From Lentisalinibacter orientalis (GTDB lineage Bacteria > Pseudomonadota > Gammaproteobacteria > Steroidobacterales > Woeseiaceae): a stretch of 64,000 nt of DNA. The stretch lies in the NCBI RefSeq assembly GCF_040706535.1, contig NZ_JAPDRJ010000001.1, positions 310,001-374,000 of the forward strand. The letters run 5' to 3'. Below are positions 15,750-24,661 of this stretch, in pieces. Position 1 is the stretch's first letter, and each line of letters begins with the position of its first letter. Position numbers and translations under genes: made by a program. The notes under the pieces are model-generated. The model was not told where the DNA came from. It did not search any database and worked only from the letters and a program-made list of their open reading frames with translations.

Positions 15750-16160
15750 ATGAAGATCGTGCGTCTGAAGGACCTCGAAGGTACTGATCAGGAGGTGAAG
15801 AGCCCCGCCGGGTGGACCAGCGTGCGCTTCCTCCTGGCGAAGGACGGCATGGGCTTCTCCTTCCACGAGACCACTTTCCCGCCGGGGCTCGAGTTCGACA
15901 TGTGGTACAAGCACCACCTGGAGGCCGTTTACTGCTACAAGGGCAAGGGGGAGCTGACGAACCGGGATACCGGCGAGAAGTTCACGATCGAGCCCGGCAC
16001 GCTCTACGCTCTGGACAAGCACGACAAGCACACGCTGAAGGCCATCGAGGAACTCAAGCTCGTGTGCGCATTCAACCCGCCGGTAACCGGTCGTGAGATT
16101 CACGATGAGGAAGGCGCCTACATCCTCAATCCACAGGACGCCATCGAACCTCAGGACTGA
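15750..16160 (+). CDS. ectC: Ectoine synthase-like cupin without ectA/ectB
   Basis: Cupin of 136 aa, the usual EctC length. Diagnostic EctC segments are present: DGMGFSFHETT, KHHLEAVYC, PGTLYALDKHDKHTLKA, and LVCAFNPPVTGREIHDEEGAY. EctC cyclises N-gamma-acetyl-diaminobutyrate to the compatible solute ectoine, using an iron bound in the cupin barrel. No ectA, ectB or ectD adjoins it, so it is either a solitary EctC relying on precursor from elsewhere or a divergent paralogue with another substrate. AGGAG lies 7 nt before the ATG. It starts 199 nt from the divergent ATP-grasp gene. Confidence 0.88.
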   Translation: MKIVRLKDLEGTDQEVKSPAGWTSVRFLLAKDGMGFSFHETTFPPGLEFDMWYKHHLEAVYCYKGKGELTNRDTGEKFTIEPGTLYALDKHDKHTLKAIEELKLVCAFNPPVTGREIHDEEGAYILNPQDAIEPQD

Positions 16161-16244
16161 CCGGAGCGGAACGGGCGCTCGGCAGGCGGCACGCTCCGCG
16201 GACCCGGCCGTGTGAACAACATGCGGACAATGCGGGAGACCGCC

Positions 16245-17378
16245 ATGACCAGGATCGTCGTATTCGCGTTCCTCGCCTTCGGCGCGACGGCTTGTACGAC
16301 CGTGACCGGCAGACCGGATGCCGGCGTGCCCACATCGACGGACGGGGCGGCCGCGGCGGAAATGCCGGACTCAACGCGCACGGCGACTCCGGCGGGCGAA
16401 CTCGCCGCCGGGCTCGAGCTTCCGGCCACCTTCGCGGGCACCCTGCCCTGCGCCGACTGCCCGGGCATCCGTCACCGACTGAACCTCTGGCCGGACGGTG
16501 TCTTCCACCTGCACCGGGCGTGGCTCGACCGGGACTTCGCGGAGTCCGATGTCGGCCGCTGGCGCAAGGACCCGGCCAGGAACGCCATCCTGCTCTACGG
16601 CGGCCACGAGATTCCGATGCAGTTCTCGGTGCAGGGTCCGCGTACGCTGCGTCAGCTCGACGTGGAGGGCCGCCCCATAGAATCCGACCTGCCCTACGAG
16701 CTCACGAGCGCGGGCAAGCTCGAACGCCTGGAACTAGAGCTGCCGCTGCGCGGCATGTTCACCTACCTGGCGGACGCGCCGCGCTTCGAGGAATGCCTCA
16801 CCGGACGCTCCTACCCCGTGGCCATGGAAGGCGCCTATATCGAACTGGAGCGCGCCTATCTCGCGGCGGACAAGCTGGGTCCGGGCGCTCCGATCCTGGC
16901 GGCGCTGGAGGGAGCGATCACGGAACGGCCGGCAATGGAGGGCGAGCGTCTGATACCCACCGTGGTGGTTCGGCGCTTCATCGGCCTGTTTCCGTCACAG
17001 AGCTGCGAGAGAGCCATGAGCGAGGCCGCCCTGCCGAATACCTACTGGCGCATCGTGAAGCTGGAAGGCGAGCCCGTGCCCGTGGTCGACGACCGACGAG
17101 AACCCCATCTGATCCTGCGCGGCGGCGAGAGTCGCTACGCCGCCACCGTCGGCTGCAATCAGCTCATCGGTACCTGGGACGTGGAGGGAGACCGGCTGAC
17201 ATTCACCGGCGGCGCCTCCACGCTGATGGCCTGCCCGCCGCCGCTGGATGCGCGGGAGACGCGACTGAAGAACGTGCTGGCCGACACACACACCTGGCGC
17301 ATCAACGGCCAGGTGCTCGAGTTTTTCGGCCGGACAGGGACGAGCATCGCGGTCTTCGAGGCCGTGTACCTGCCCTGA
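16245..17378 (+). CDS. NlpE-like plus META-domain envelope lipoprotein
   Basis: Lipoprotein of 377 aa with Cys17 after FGATA. An NlpE-like domain follows, with the CXXC segment LPCADCPGIRHRLNLW near residues 76-91, and a C-terminal META (HslJ-like) domain begins around NTYWRIVKLEGEPV and contains GCNQLIGTW. NlpE of Escherichia coli is an outer-membrane sensor lipoprotein for copper, adhesion and oxidative folding; META domains occur in heat-shock and motility proteins. A role in envelope stress is likely. The ATG at 16245 was chosen for the GGGAG site and because it puts the lipobox at the correct distance; an upstream GTG (16212) is less suitable. Confidence 0.82.
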   Translation: MTRIVVFAFLAFGATACTTVTGRPDAGVPTSTDGAAAAEMPDSTRTATPAGELAAGLELPATFAGTLPCADCPGIRHRLNLWPDGVFHLHRAWLDRDFAESDVGRWRKDPARNAILLYGGHEIPMQFSVQGPRTLRQLDVEGRPIESDLPYELTSAGKLERLELELPLRGMFTYLADAPRFEECLTGRSYPVAMEGAYIELERAYLAADKLGPGAPILAALEGAITERPAMEGERLIPTVVVRRFIGLFPSQSCERAMSEAALPNTYWRIVKLEGEPVPVVDDRREPHLILRGGESRYAATVGCNQLIGTWDVEGDRLTFTGGASTLMACPPPLDARETRLKNVLADTHTWRINGQVLEFFGRTGTSIAVFEAVYLP

Positions 17379-17421
17379 ACGGCGGGCGCCGCGGCCGCAG
17401 TCGGCCCCTGATTCGTCTGGC

Positions 17422-17643
17422 TCAGACGGGGCCCCCGCTCGGCGGGGCACCCTTGTGCGCCGGCCAGGCCGCGAACGCGAGATAGTAGAGGAATAGGATA
17501 TTCACCACGGGGACGATAATCAGCAGGCCCAGCGCTCCCGGGTAACCCGCCTTCTGGCAGATGCGCCAGAAAGGGACGACCACGATCGCGGCCCACACCA
17601 GCATCATCAGGTAACCGCCGCCGACCATATCTCCGTTCATCAT
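17422..17643 (-). CDS. Small two-helix membrane protein, function unknown
   Basis: Protein of 73 aa with two hydrophobic stretches, LMMLVWAAIVVVPFW and LGLLIIVPVVNILFLYYLAF, separated by a short RICQKAGYPG turn. The layout is that of small inner-membrane proteins of the DUF5684/DUF805-like type, but no family can be stated. A good AAGGAGAAG site precedes the double ATG. It is encoded between two plus-strand genes. Confidence 0.75.
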   Translation of the reverse strand: MMNGDMVGGGYLMMLVWAAIVVVPFWRICQKAGYPGALGLLIIVPVVNILFLYYLAFAAWPAHKGAPPSGGPV

Positions 17644-17746
17644 CTTGCTTCTCCTTTCTACCCCGGCTCATGATAGCGCGACCCCGAACTTCCCGTGCGG
17701 GGCACCGTGGCGATAGAATCCGCCGGACCACGGAAGGAGACCCGCC

Positions 17747-18244
17747 ATGACCCGACTTGCCCGATTCCTGCTCTGCCTCGCCTTTGCTCCGTTCGCGCTG
17801 GCGACGGCCGGCGACGAAGGCGCCGTGCGCCTGTCGGAGCCCGTGACCGTGACGGACGACTACGAGGAGTTCGGCGCCCCGGTCGTCGCCGCGGAGTCGG
17901 CGATTCCGCTGGGCGAACTCGTGGGCGCCGGCGAGGAGTACCTCGGCCGCGAGATCACGCTGACCACCCGCATCGCCAAGGTGTGCCGCAAGAAAGGCTG
18001 CTTCTTCATCGCCCGGGACGGCGACGCGATGGCGCGCATCACCTTCAAGGATTACGGCTTCTTCATCCCGACCGACTCGGCCGGCAAGGAGGTGCTGCTG
18101 AACGGTACCTTCGAGCGGCGCGAGATCAGCGCGGCCCAGGCGGAGCACTACCGCAAGGATCTGGGCGACTCGGCGCAAGCCGGGCCCGCCGCCGGCCCCG
18201 AATACCACATCGTGGCAACGGCGGTCCGCATCCCCAGAGGCTGA
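17747..18244 (+). CDS. Exported DUF4920-family protein
   Basis: Protein of 165 aa with a signal peptide cut near ALATA. The core has the DUF4920 pattern: a loop VCRKKGCFFIARDGD with two cysteines, a beta segment ARITFKDYGFFIP and GKEVLLNGTFERREIS. The family's function is not established; the fold resembles small OB-type periplasmic domains. GGAGA precedes the ATG. It stands alone between the small membrane protein and an opposing MscS gene. Confidence 0.82.
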   Translation: MTRLARFLLCLAFAPFALATAGDEGAVRLSEPVTVTDDYEEFGAPVVAAESAIPLGELVGAGEEYLGREITLTTRIAKVCRKKGCFFIARDGDAMARITFKDYGFFIPTDSAGKEVLLNGTFERREISAAQAEHYRKDLGDSAQAGPAAGPEYHIVATAVRIPRG

Positions 18245-18274
18245 GGCGCCCGCGGCGCCCGGTCCCGAGGGCCG

Positions 18275-19495
18275 TCAGTCGTTCGAGCGCAGCGCCGCCA
18301 CGTCGGCCCCCGCCGGCTGCTGGAACAGCCGCAGCCCGAACTCGGGCACGATGGCGATCAGGTGGTCGAAGATATCCGACTGGATGCCCTCGTATTCCGC
18401 CCAGGCCGTCGTGTCCGTGAAGCAGTAGATCTCCAGCGGCAGGCCGTCGGGCCCGGCGGGCAGCTGACGCACGATCAGCGTCAGGTCCTGGCGGATGCGG
18501 GGGTGGTTCTTCAGGTAATTGAACGCGTAGGCCCGGAAGGTGCCGATGTTGGTCAGCCGGCGGCGGTTCACGTCCGCGGCCACTACGCCCTGCAGCCGAG
18601 CGTTGTACTCCTCGAGCTCGCGCCGCTTGGCGTCGACGTAGTCGGTCAGCAGCACGAAGCGCCTGAAGTGCTCGATCTCCTCGTCGCTCTGGAAGCGGAT
18701 GGAGGAGACGTCGAAATACAGCGCGCGCTTGATCCGCCGCCCGCCGGACTCGCTCATGCCCCGCCAGTTCTGGAACGAGTCGGTAATCAGCCGATGGGTG
18801 GGGATGGTGGTGATGGTCTTGTCGAAATTCTGCACCTTCACGGTGTGCAGCTGCACGTCGATCACGTCGCCGTCGGCGCCGAACTGGGGCATGGTGATCC
18901 AGTCGCCCACCCGTACCATGTCCTGGGCGGTGAGCTGGACGCTCGCCACCAGCGAGAGAATGGTGTCCTTGAACACCAGCAGCAGGATGGCGGTCATTGC
19001 GCCGAAGCCGCTGATCAGCAGCAGCGGCGAGCGGTCGAGCACGGCGGCGACGATCAGCACGCCGCCCAGCACCCAGACCACGATCTGCACCAGCTGCACG
19101 AAGCCCTTCAGCGGCCGTTCTCTCGCGACCGGCAGCGCCGAGTAGATCGTGTTCCCTGCACTCAGCAGCGACGTCAGCGTCATGGTGAGCATCAGCACCA
19201 TGTAGCCGGTGGCGACGTTACGCGCGAGGCGCACCACCGTCTCGGGCAGGCCCGGGATGAAGGGGATGGCCAGGAAGACGACCAGTGCCGGCAACACCTG
19301 GGCCAGCCGGCCGAAGACGTTGTGCGCCACCAGCGCGTCGTCCCAGGTGACCCGCGAGCGGGCGGCGACGCGCCGCGCCGCATTGACCAGCACGCGCTTG
19401 GCCACGAGGTCGACCGTCACCGCGACGACCAGGAGCAGGACGAGCCCGAGGGCCGGCGGCGCCAGGGGATGGACGGATTCGAGCCGCTCTAACAT
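18275..19495 (-). CDS. MscS-family channel, YbdG-like
   Basis: Membrane protein of 406 aa with about five predicted helices, then a beta domain and a long charged C-terminal half (RFQSDEEIEHFRRFVLLTDY) typical of the YbdG/MscM group rather than classic MscS. The pore-side segment is ISGFGAMTAILLLVFKDTIL, followed by DMVRVGDWITMPQFGADGDV and TIPTHRLI. YbdG-type channels give small conductances and contribute to protection from mild osmotic downshock. It runs opposite to the DUF4920 gene and downstream of selO on the same strand, 38 nt apart. Confidence 0.88.
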   Translation of the reverse strand: MLERLESVHPLAPPALGLVLLLVVAVTVDLVAKRVLVNAARRVAARSRVTWDDALVAHNVFGRLAQVLPALVVFLAIPFIPGLPETVVRLARNVATGYMVLMLTMTLTSLLSAGNTIYSALPVARERPLKGFVQLVQIVVWVLGGVLIVAAVLDRSPLLLISGFGAMTAILLLVFKDTILSLVASVQLTAQDMVRVGDWITMPQFGADGDVIDVQLHTVKVQNFDKTITTIPTHRLITDSFQNWRGMSESGGRRIKRALYFDVSSIRFQSDEEIEHFRRFVLLTDYVDAKRRELEEYNARLQGVVAADVNRRRLTNIGTFRAYAFNYLKNHPRIRQDLTLIVRQLPAGPDGLPLEIYCFTDTTAWAEYEGIQSDIFDHLIAIVPEFGLRLFQQPAGADVAALRSND

Positions 19496-19533
19496 CGTTT
19501 CTCTTTCATCGCGTCTCGCTCATCCTTTTTGGC

Positions 19534-20994
19534 TCAGGTGCCGCAGAAGGTGCGGACCACGCGCTCCTCCGGGGCCGGAGGCTCGGCATAGCCGGAACGG
19601 CCGGGCTGTTCCTCGAAGGGCCGCTCGAGCACCCCCCGCAGTTCGTGGAAGACCGACAGGTCGCCGCCGATGGCTGCCCGGATGGCCCGCTCCACCTGGT
19701 GGTTGCGGGGGATGTAGAGCGGGTTCTCCGCCTCCATCGAGGCCCGCACCTCGTCTGCCGTCCCCGGCTGGCGTGCCAGCCGTTCCCGCCAGCGCAGCTC
19801 GAACTCCCCGAACCGGGGCTCGTCGCTCGCACCGGCGCGGGCGGCCAGCTCGCGGAAACTGAGCGTGTAGTCGAGTCCCTCGCGCTGCAGGTGGGCGAGC
19901 CAGTCGCCTACCAGGTCGGCGATCAAATCGGCACTCGGGTCGGCATCGTCGGGCCCGGCCGTGGTGAGACCCAGCTTGCGAGCCATCCGGCCCAGCCACT
20001 CTTCCTCGAACAGCCCGGGGAAGCGGCCCAGCTCTTCCTCCAGCGCCGCCTTGTCGCCGCCCGCGCTCAGCAGGCAGTCCGCCAGGCGCGCCAGGTTCCA
20101 CTGCGCGATGGACGCCTGCTGGCCGTAGGCATAGCGTCCGTAGTGGTCGATGGAGCTGAAGACCTTGTCGTAATGGAACTCGTCCATGAAGGCGCAGGGG
20201 CCGTAGTCCAGCGTCTCGCCGGAGACGGCCGTGTTGTCGGTGTTCATGACGCCGTGGATGAAGCCGAGCGCCATCCAGTGAGCCACGAGCCGTGCCTGGG
20301 CCTCGACGACACCACGGTAGAACGCGCGCAGGGGCTCCTCCTCTTCGCGGACCTTGGGGTAGTGACGATCGATGGCGTAGTCGGCGAGGGTCCGCACCGC
20401 GTCGGCGTCGCCGCGGGCGGCGAAGTACTCGAAGGTGCCCACCCGGACGTGGCTGGCCGCGACCCGGGTGAAGACCCCGCCGGGCAGGGCCTCCTCCCGG
20501 AACACCCGCTCGCCCGTGGCCACCGCCGCCAGCGCCCGGGTGGTGGGTACGCCGAGCGTATGCATCGCCTCGCTGACCAGGTACTCCCTGATCACCGGAC
20601 CCAGCGAGGACTTGCCGTCGCCCATGCGGGAGAACGGGGTGCGGCCGGAGCCCTTCAGCTGGATGTCGCGGCGCCGGCCCGAGATGTCCACGCGCTCGCC
20701 CAGCAGCACCGCCCGGCCGTCTCCGAGCTGCGGGACGAACCGGCCGAATTGATGGCCGGCGTAGGCCAGCGCGATCGGCTCCGCGCCCGGCGGCAGCTCG
20801 TTGCCGCCGAACAGCCTCGCCAGGCGCTCCTCGTCGCCGCCGAGCTCCTCCAGCCCCAGTTCGGCGGCCAGCGGCCCGTTCCACGCCAGCAGCACGGGCG
20901 CGGGCACGGGGGCCGGCTCCACCAGGGCGTAGAAGTGCCCGGGCAGACGGGCGTAGGAGTTCTCGAGCCGGATGTCGGCGGTGTCCGCGTTCAT
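19534..20994 (-). CDS. selO: SelO/YdiU protein adenylyltransferase
   Basis: Protein of 486 aa, the usual bacterial SelO length. SelO is a kinase-fold enzyme that transfers AMP to Ser, Thr or Tyr of proteins, linked to redox homeostasis. Visible motifs include YAGHQFGRFVPQLGDGRAVLLGE, LKGSGRTPFSRMGDGKSSLG, FIHGVMNTDN and DYGPCAFMD, which cover the nucleotide and metal sites. Eukaryotic SelO ends in a selenocysteine; here the C-terminus is RVVRTFCGT, with a cysteine three residues from the end that fits that position. The ATG at 20994 begins MNADTADIRLENSYARLP, matching the family start. Confidence 0.94.
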   Translation of the reverse strand: MNADTADIRLENSYARLPGHFYALVEPAPVPAPVLLAWNGPLAAELGLEELGGDEERLARLFGGNELPPGAEPIALAYAGHQFGRFVPQLGDGRAVLLGERVDISGRRRDIQLKGSGRTPFSRMGDGKSSLGPVIREYLVSEAMHTLGVPTTRALAAVATGERVFREEALPGGVFTRVAASHVRVGTFEYFAARGDADAVRTLADYAIDRHYPKVREEEEPLRAFYRGVVEAQARLVAHWMALGFIHGVMNTDNTAVSGETLDYGPCAFMDEFHYDKVFSSIDHYGRYAYGQQASIAQWNLARLADCLLSAGGDKAALEEELGRFPGLFEEEWLGRMARKLGLTTAGPDDADPSADLIADLVGDWLAHLQREGLDYTLSFRELAARAGASDEPRFGEFELRWRERLARQPGTADEVRASMEAENPLYIPRNHQVERAIRAAIGGDLSVFHELRGVLERPFEEQPGRSGYAEPPAPEERVVRTFCGT

Positions 20995-21144
20995 CCGGCG
21001 AAGATTACCTGATGAGGCGCGGGAGTCCAGGCGGCGGGCGTTCCGGCCGAGCGGCGCTGACCGCCGCCGGTGCTGGGGATTACCACGATTGCCGCCACGG
21101 GGAACCGACAGTAAATTTTCGCGGTCTGACCCTCCGGAGGTTCC

Positions 21145-22428
21145 ATGTCCCCAGTCCGTCTGGCGCGCGCCGTCGCGCTGCTCACAGCTCTGTTCTGCGC
21201 GCCCGCGTCCGCCTCGACGGAGGTGCAATGGCTCACCGACGGCCCGGACGGTCAGCCGGGCCTCGTCCTCTATTATTTCTATTCCGACAGCTGCCCCCAC
21301 TGCCAGGAGGCCAAGCCCTTCGTCGCCGGGCTCGGCGAGATGGAGTGGATAGACCTGCGCCAGTACGAGATCTCCAAAAACCGGGAGAACGGCCTGCTCT
21401 ACCGGGACATCGCCGCCAGCATCGGCGAGAAGGCCCGCAGCGTCCCCGGGTTCCTGTTCTGCGGGACCCTGGAGACGGGTTATGACAAGGCCGAGACCAC
21501 CGGCGCCCGCCTGCTCGAGCAGCTGCGCGCCTGCCGGGCGGATCCGGACAGCTACCTCGCGCCCGCCGAGGAGACGGCGACGCCGCAGCCCGCGGAGGTG
21601 AGCGGCCTGCAGCTACCCCTCGTAGGCACCATCGACCCGTCCAACTGGGGCCTGCCCATACTGACCGCGGTCATCGCCGGGCTCGACGCCTTCAACCCCT
21701 GCGCCTTCTTCGTCCTGCTGTTCCTGCTCAGCCTGATGGTCCACGCGCGCAGCCGGGCGCGCATGCTGCTGGTGGGCGGTACGTTCGTGCTCTTCTCCGG
21801 CCTCATCTACTTCGTGTTCATGGCGGCGTGGCTGAACGTGTTCCTCTGGATCGGCGAGCTCCGGATCGTGACGATGATCGCCGGCCTGGTCGCCGTGACG
21901 CTGGCGGCCGTCAACATCAAGGACTACTTCTGGTTCAAGTCGGGCCCCTCGCTGTCCATCCCGGATTCGAAGAAACCGGGCATGTATCAGCGGATGCGCA
22001 ACCTGGTCGCCGCCCCGAGCGTGCTGGCGATGCTGGCGGGCACCGCCGTACTGGCCATCGTGGTGAACAGCTACGAACTCCTGTGCACCGCCGGGCTGCC
22101 CATGGTCTATACCCGCATCCTGACCCTGCGCGAGGCGGACAGCTTCGTCTTCTACATGTATCTCGTGTTCTACAACGTGGTGTACGTGATCCCTCTGCTG
22201 GCCATCGTGGGGCTGTTCGTGATGAAGTTTGGCTCGCGCAAGCTGGGCGAGAGCGAGGGACGGCTGCTGAAGCTGATGTCCGGCATGATGATGCTCGGGC
22301 TGGGCGCCGTCATGCTGTTCGCGCCGATGTCGCTGAATAACGCCGGCATCGCCATCGGCCTGCTGGCCGCGGCCGTGCTCGTCACCTCCCTGATACACGC
22401 AGTCATGAAGAGGCGGGGTCTGATCTGA
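21145..22428 (+). CDS. Thioredoxin-like domain fused to a CcdA/DsbD-type membrane domain
   Basis: Protein of 427 aa with a signal peptide, a periplasmic thioredoxin-fold domain with Cys50-Pro-His-Cys53 (SDSCPHCQEAK), and a C-terminal membrane domain of about six helices. The membrane domain has the paired cysteines of the CcdA/DsbD transporters, in LDAFNPCAFFVL and NSYELLCTAGLP. Such proteins carry reducing equivalents from cytoplasmic thioredoxin across the membrane to periplasmic thiol enzymes. Exported methionine sulfoxide reductases and c-type cytochrome maturation in this genome would need this. It is divergent from selO. Confidence 0.87.
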   Translation: MSPVRLARAVALLTALFCAPASASTEVQWLTDGPDGQPGLVLYYFYSDSCPHCQEAKPFVAGLGEMEWIDLRQYEISKNRENGLLYRDIAASIGEKARSVPGFLFCGTLETGYDKAETTGARLLEQLRACRADPDSYLAPAEETATPQPAEVSGLQLPLVGTIDPSNWGLPILTAVIAGLDAFNPCAFFVLLFLLSLMVHARSRARMLLVGGTFVLFSGLIYFVFMAAWLNVFLWIGELRIVTMIAGLVAVTLAAVNIKDYFWFKSGPSLSIPDSKKPGMYQRMRNLVAAPSVLAMLAGTAVLAIVVNSYELLCTAGLPMVYTRILTLREADSFVFYMYLVFYNVVYVIPLLAIVGLFVMKFGSRKLGESEGRLLKLMSGMMMLGLGAVMLFAPMSLNNAGIAIGLLAAAVLVTSLIHAVMKRRGLI

Positions 22429-22479
22429 CCGCGGCCCGACCGCTCGCCGCGCTGGCGCAGTCGACCGGCCTGTGTCACC

Positions 22480-23169
22480 GTGCATATACGTATGACCCGG
22501 TCGCCAGACATGGATGCCACCCCGCACCAATATACCCTCGCCGAAGAGGTCGTCCACGCGGTCACCCACGGCGTGGGAGCCCTGCTCAGCATCGCGGGAC
22601 TCACCTGGATGCTCTACGTCTCGGCGGTGATCGCCGACCCGTGGCGCATCGTCGCCAGCGCCGTCTACGGCGCCAGTCTGGTGGCCCTGTTCCTCGCTTC
22701 CACCCTGTATCACGCCCTATATGCGACGCGGGCCCGCAACCTGTTCCACACGCTCGACCACTGCGCGATCTATCTGCTGATCGCCGGCACCTATACGCCG
22801 TTCCTGCTGGTGGCGATGCGCGACAGCGTGGGCTGGTGGCTGTTCGGCACGATCTGGACGCTGGCGATGGCCGGGATCATCACCAAGCTCTGGTTCCGCG
22901 ACCGTTTCCCGCGGCTGTCACTCGCCGGTTACCTGGCCATGGGCTGGCTGGTGCTGCTCGCCACGCCCGCGGTGCTCGATACGGTAGCGGCCGGCGGCAT
23001 CGCCTGGCTGGTAGCCGGCGGCCTCAGTTATACCCTCGGCGCCGCCTTCTATGCCGCCAAACGCATCCCCTACCATCATGCCATCTGGCACCTGTTCGTG
23101 CTCGCCGGCGGGGTTTGCCACTTCCTGGCGGTGGCACTGTACGTATTGCCGGAAGTCAGCACCGCCTGA
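22480..23169 (+). CDS. Hemolysin III / PAQR-family membrane protein
   Basis: Seven-helix membrane protein of 229 aa or slightly less. Conserved family segments are HAVTHGVGALLS, STLYHALYA and DHCAIYLLIAGTYTPF, and a late histidine YHHAIWHLFVLAGG; these histidines form the zinc site of the PAQR/HlyIII superfamily. Bacterial members are linked to membrane lipid or haemolysin phenotypes but their reaction is uncertain. The start is unclear: GTG 22480, ATG 22492 and ATG 22510 are all in frame and none has a strong ribosome site. Confidence 0.88.
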   Translation: MHIRMTRSPDMDATPHQYTLAEEVVHAVTHGVGALLSIAGLTWMLYVSAVIADPWRIVASAVYGASLVALFLASTLYHALYATRARNLFHTLDHCAIYLLIAGTYTPFLLVAMRDSVGWWLFGTIWTLAMAGIITKLWFRDRFPRLSLAGYLAMGWLVLLATPAVLDTVAAGGIAWLVAGGLSYTLGAAFYAAKRIPYHHAIWHLFVLAGGVCHFLAVALYVLPEVSTA

Positions 23170-23208
23170 TCCGGCCTGCGGCCGGGAACGTGGGTCGGGC
23201 CCGCCGGG

Positions 23209-23946
23209 TCAGCCGGACTCCTCCTCGTCGCCGCCGAGGCGGTTCATCAGCCCTTCCTTGAACTGATCCAGCTTCTCTTTGGCCCGGTCCTTCAAGGACT
23301 CCGTCGCGGCCGACTGCAGCACACGCTCGATCACCGGCTCCAGCACCTGGCGCGCGACCTCCGTGCCGGTGGCGCCGCCGGACGCGCGGCCGATGTCGGT
23401 GAGCTGGATGCGCGGTATGTCGACGGAGCGTTGTTCGTCGAGATCCGGCAAAGACACGGAAGCGCTGGCGTCCTCCAGCACGAATCGTTCGATGATCAGC
23501 TTGCGGCCCGGGCCTGCCTCGTCGGCCTGGTGCTGACCCCCGCCGGCGGATTCCAGGGTCTTCATCAGCTCGCGCAGGTTGCTGCCGGTCGCCCGCTGGA
23601 TCAGGTTCACGGTGGCGCCGGAGACCGTGACCTCCTTCAGCACGATGGTGTTCTCGGTGACGGTGGCCGGGTCGATGCGGATCACGAATCGGCCCAGCGA
23701 CATCGCGTCGCCGCCGTAACCCTCCGGATTGCCGACGGTGAGCCCGGCGATCTCCGCCCGGGCCTCGCCGAGATCGATGGACACGCCGCTCACCCGCACC
23801 GGCGTCCCCGTCGCCGCCGAACCCTGCTCCTCGATCAGGCCGGCGACAATGGTATCCAGCTGCGTGTAGACATAGACGAGTCCCGCCGCGATCACGACCA
23901 CGATGGCGGCGACGGCGATCAGGGTCTTCCTTGCTGCGCTGCTCAT
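23209..23946 (-). CDS. AsmA-like membrane-anchored protein
   Basis: Protein of 245 aa with one N-terminal membrane helix (TLIAVAAIVVVIAAGLVYVY) and a periplasmic domain. The part with VRVSGVSIDLGEARAEIAGLTVGNPEGY resembles the repeat module of AsmA-family proteins, which act in outer-membrane lipid homeostasis. The C-terminal 60 residues are helical and charged (ESLKDRAKEKLDQFKEGL). The ATG at 23946 has a GGGGA site, while upstream open frame is non-coding in character. It converges on the hemolysin III gene. Confidence 0.75.
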   Translation of the reverse strand: MSSAARKTLIAVAAIVVVIAAGLVYVYTQLDTIVAGLIEEQGSAATGTPVRVSGVSIDLGEARAEIAGLTVGNPEGYGGDAMSLGRFVIRIDPATVTENTIVLKEVTVSGATVNLIQRATGSNLRELMKTLESAGGGQHQADEAGPGRKLIIERFVLEDASASVSLPDLDEQRSVDIPRIQLTDIGRASGGATGTEVARQVLEPVIERVLQSAATESLKDRAKEKLDQFKEGLMNRLGGDEEESG

Positions 23947-24121
23947 TTCGGTCCCCTTGTCGGTATTACTGCGCTTCGATCCGTCACCGCAGGCTACGCG
24001 CCGACGGCACGCCACTCAAGTCGGGTGCCGGGCGCGGTCGGCGGCCGAAGATAGTGGCAACTACGGATCGGGCGCGCCCGCCGCGGCTGTCATCATCACA
24101 CGCCATGGGGGAGCCACTGCC

Positions 24122-24574
24122 ATGACACAGCGCGAACAGACACAGCTCCGCGGCCGCCTCGGCCGGGAGCAGAAAACCATGCGCCACATGGTGGCCCTGT
24201 ACTGCCGCGACCATCATCAGACCGGGCGTCAGACCGGGCGTCAGACCGGGCGTCAGACCGGGCGTCAGTCCGGGCGTCAGTCCGGGAGTCCGCCGGGGAG
24301 CGGCGCACCCTGCGCCGAGTGCAGGGACTTTCTGAACTATGCGGCACGGCGGCTGCAGAAATGTCCCTACGGCGTGGACAAGCCCACCTGCGCCAACTGC
24401 CCGATCCATTGCTACAAGCGCGAGCCCCGGGAGTTCGCCCGCACGGTGATGCGCTATTCGGGACCGCGCATGATGTGGCGCCACCCCTGGCTGGCGCTGA
24501 TGCACCTCGTGGACGGACGCCGCCGCGTCCCCCATCCGCTCGAACTCCGCCGCAAGCGCTCCGCCGGCCGCTGA
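24122..24574 (+). CDS. YgbA family (nitrous oxide-stimulated promoter family) protein with repeat insertion
   Basis: Protein of 150 aa. The YgbA pattern is clear on both sides of an insertion: REQKTMRHMVALYCRDHH, then PCAECRDFLNYAARRLQKC, YGVDKPTCANCPIHCYK and MRYSGPRMMWRHPWLALMHL. Four cysteine pairs could bind metal or an Fe-S cluster. The E. coli gene is under nitric-oxide-responsive control and the protein aids recovery from nitrosative stress; its biochemical role is not settled. Between the HH and the first CxxC, six 4-residue units (TGRQ/SGRQ type) are inserted by a 12-nt tandem repeat. Start at 24122 from conservation. Confidence 0.85.
   Translation: MTQREQTQLRGRLGREQKTMRHMVALYCRDHHQTGRQTGRQTGRQTGRQSGRQSGSPPGSGAPCAECRDFLNYAARRLQKCPYGVDKPTCANCPIHCYKREPREFARTVMRYSGPRMMWRHPWLALMHLVDGRRRVPHPLELRRKRSAGR
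24218..24289 (+). repeat. Six-fold 12-nt tandem repeat in the YgbA-family gene
   Basis: Four units of CAGACCGGGCGT are followed by CAGTCCGGGCGT and CAGTCCGGGAGT. The unit length keeps frame, so copy-number changes add or remove four residues without breaking the gene. Confidence 0.95.
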
Positions 24575-24661
24575 GCGGCGCGGCGGTTATACTCCTGCCT
24601 CTTCGACCGGCGGTCCGGCCGCGGCTGCCGCACGCCGCATTCGCAAAGGAGTAAAACCCTG

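Noticed and set aside
24218..24289. Possible short CRISPR array
   Set aside because: The units are 12 nt with no spacers and lie in frame within a recognisable gene. It is a simple tandem repeat.
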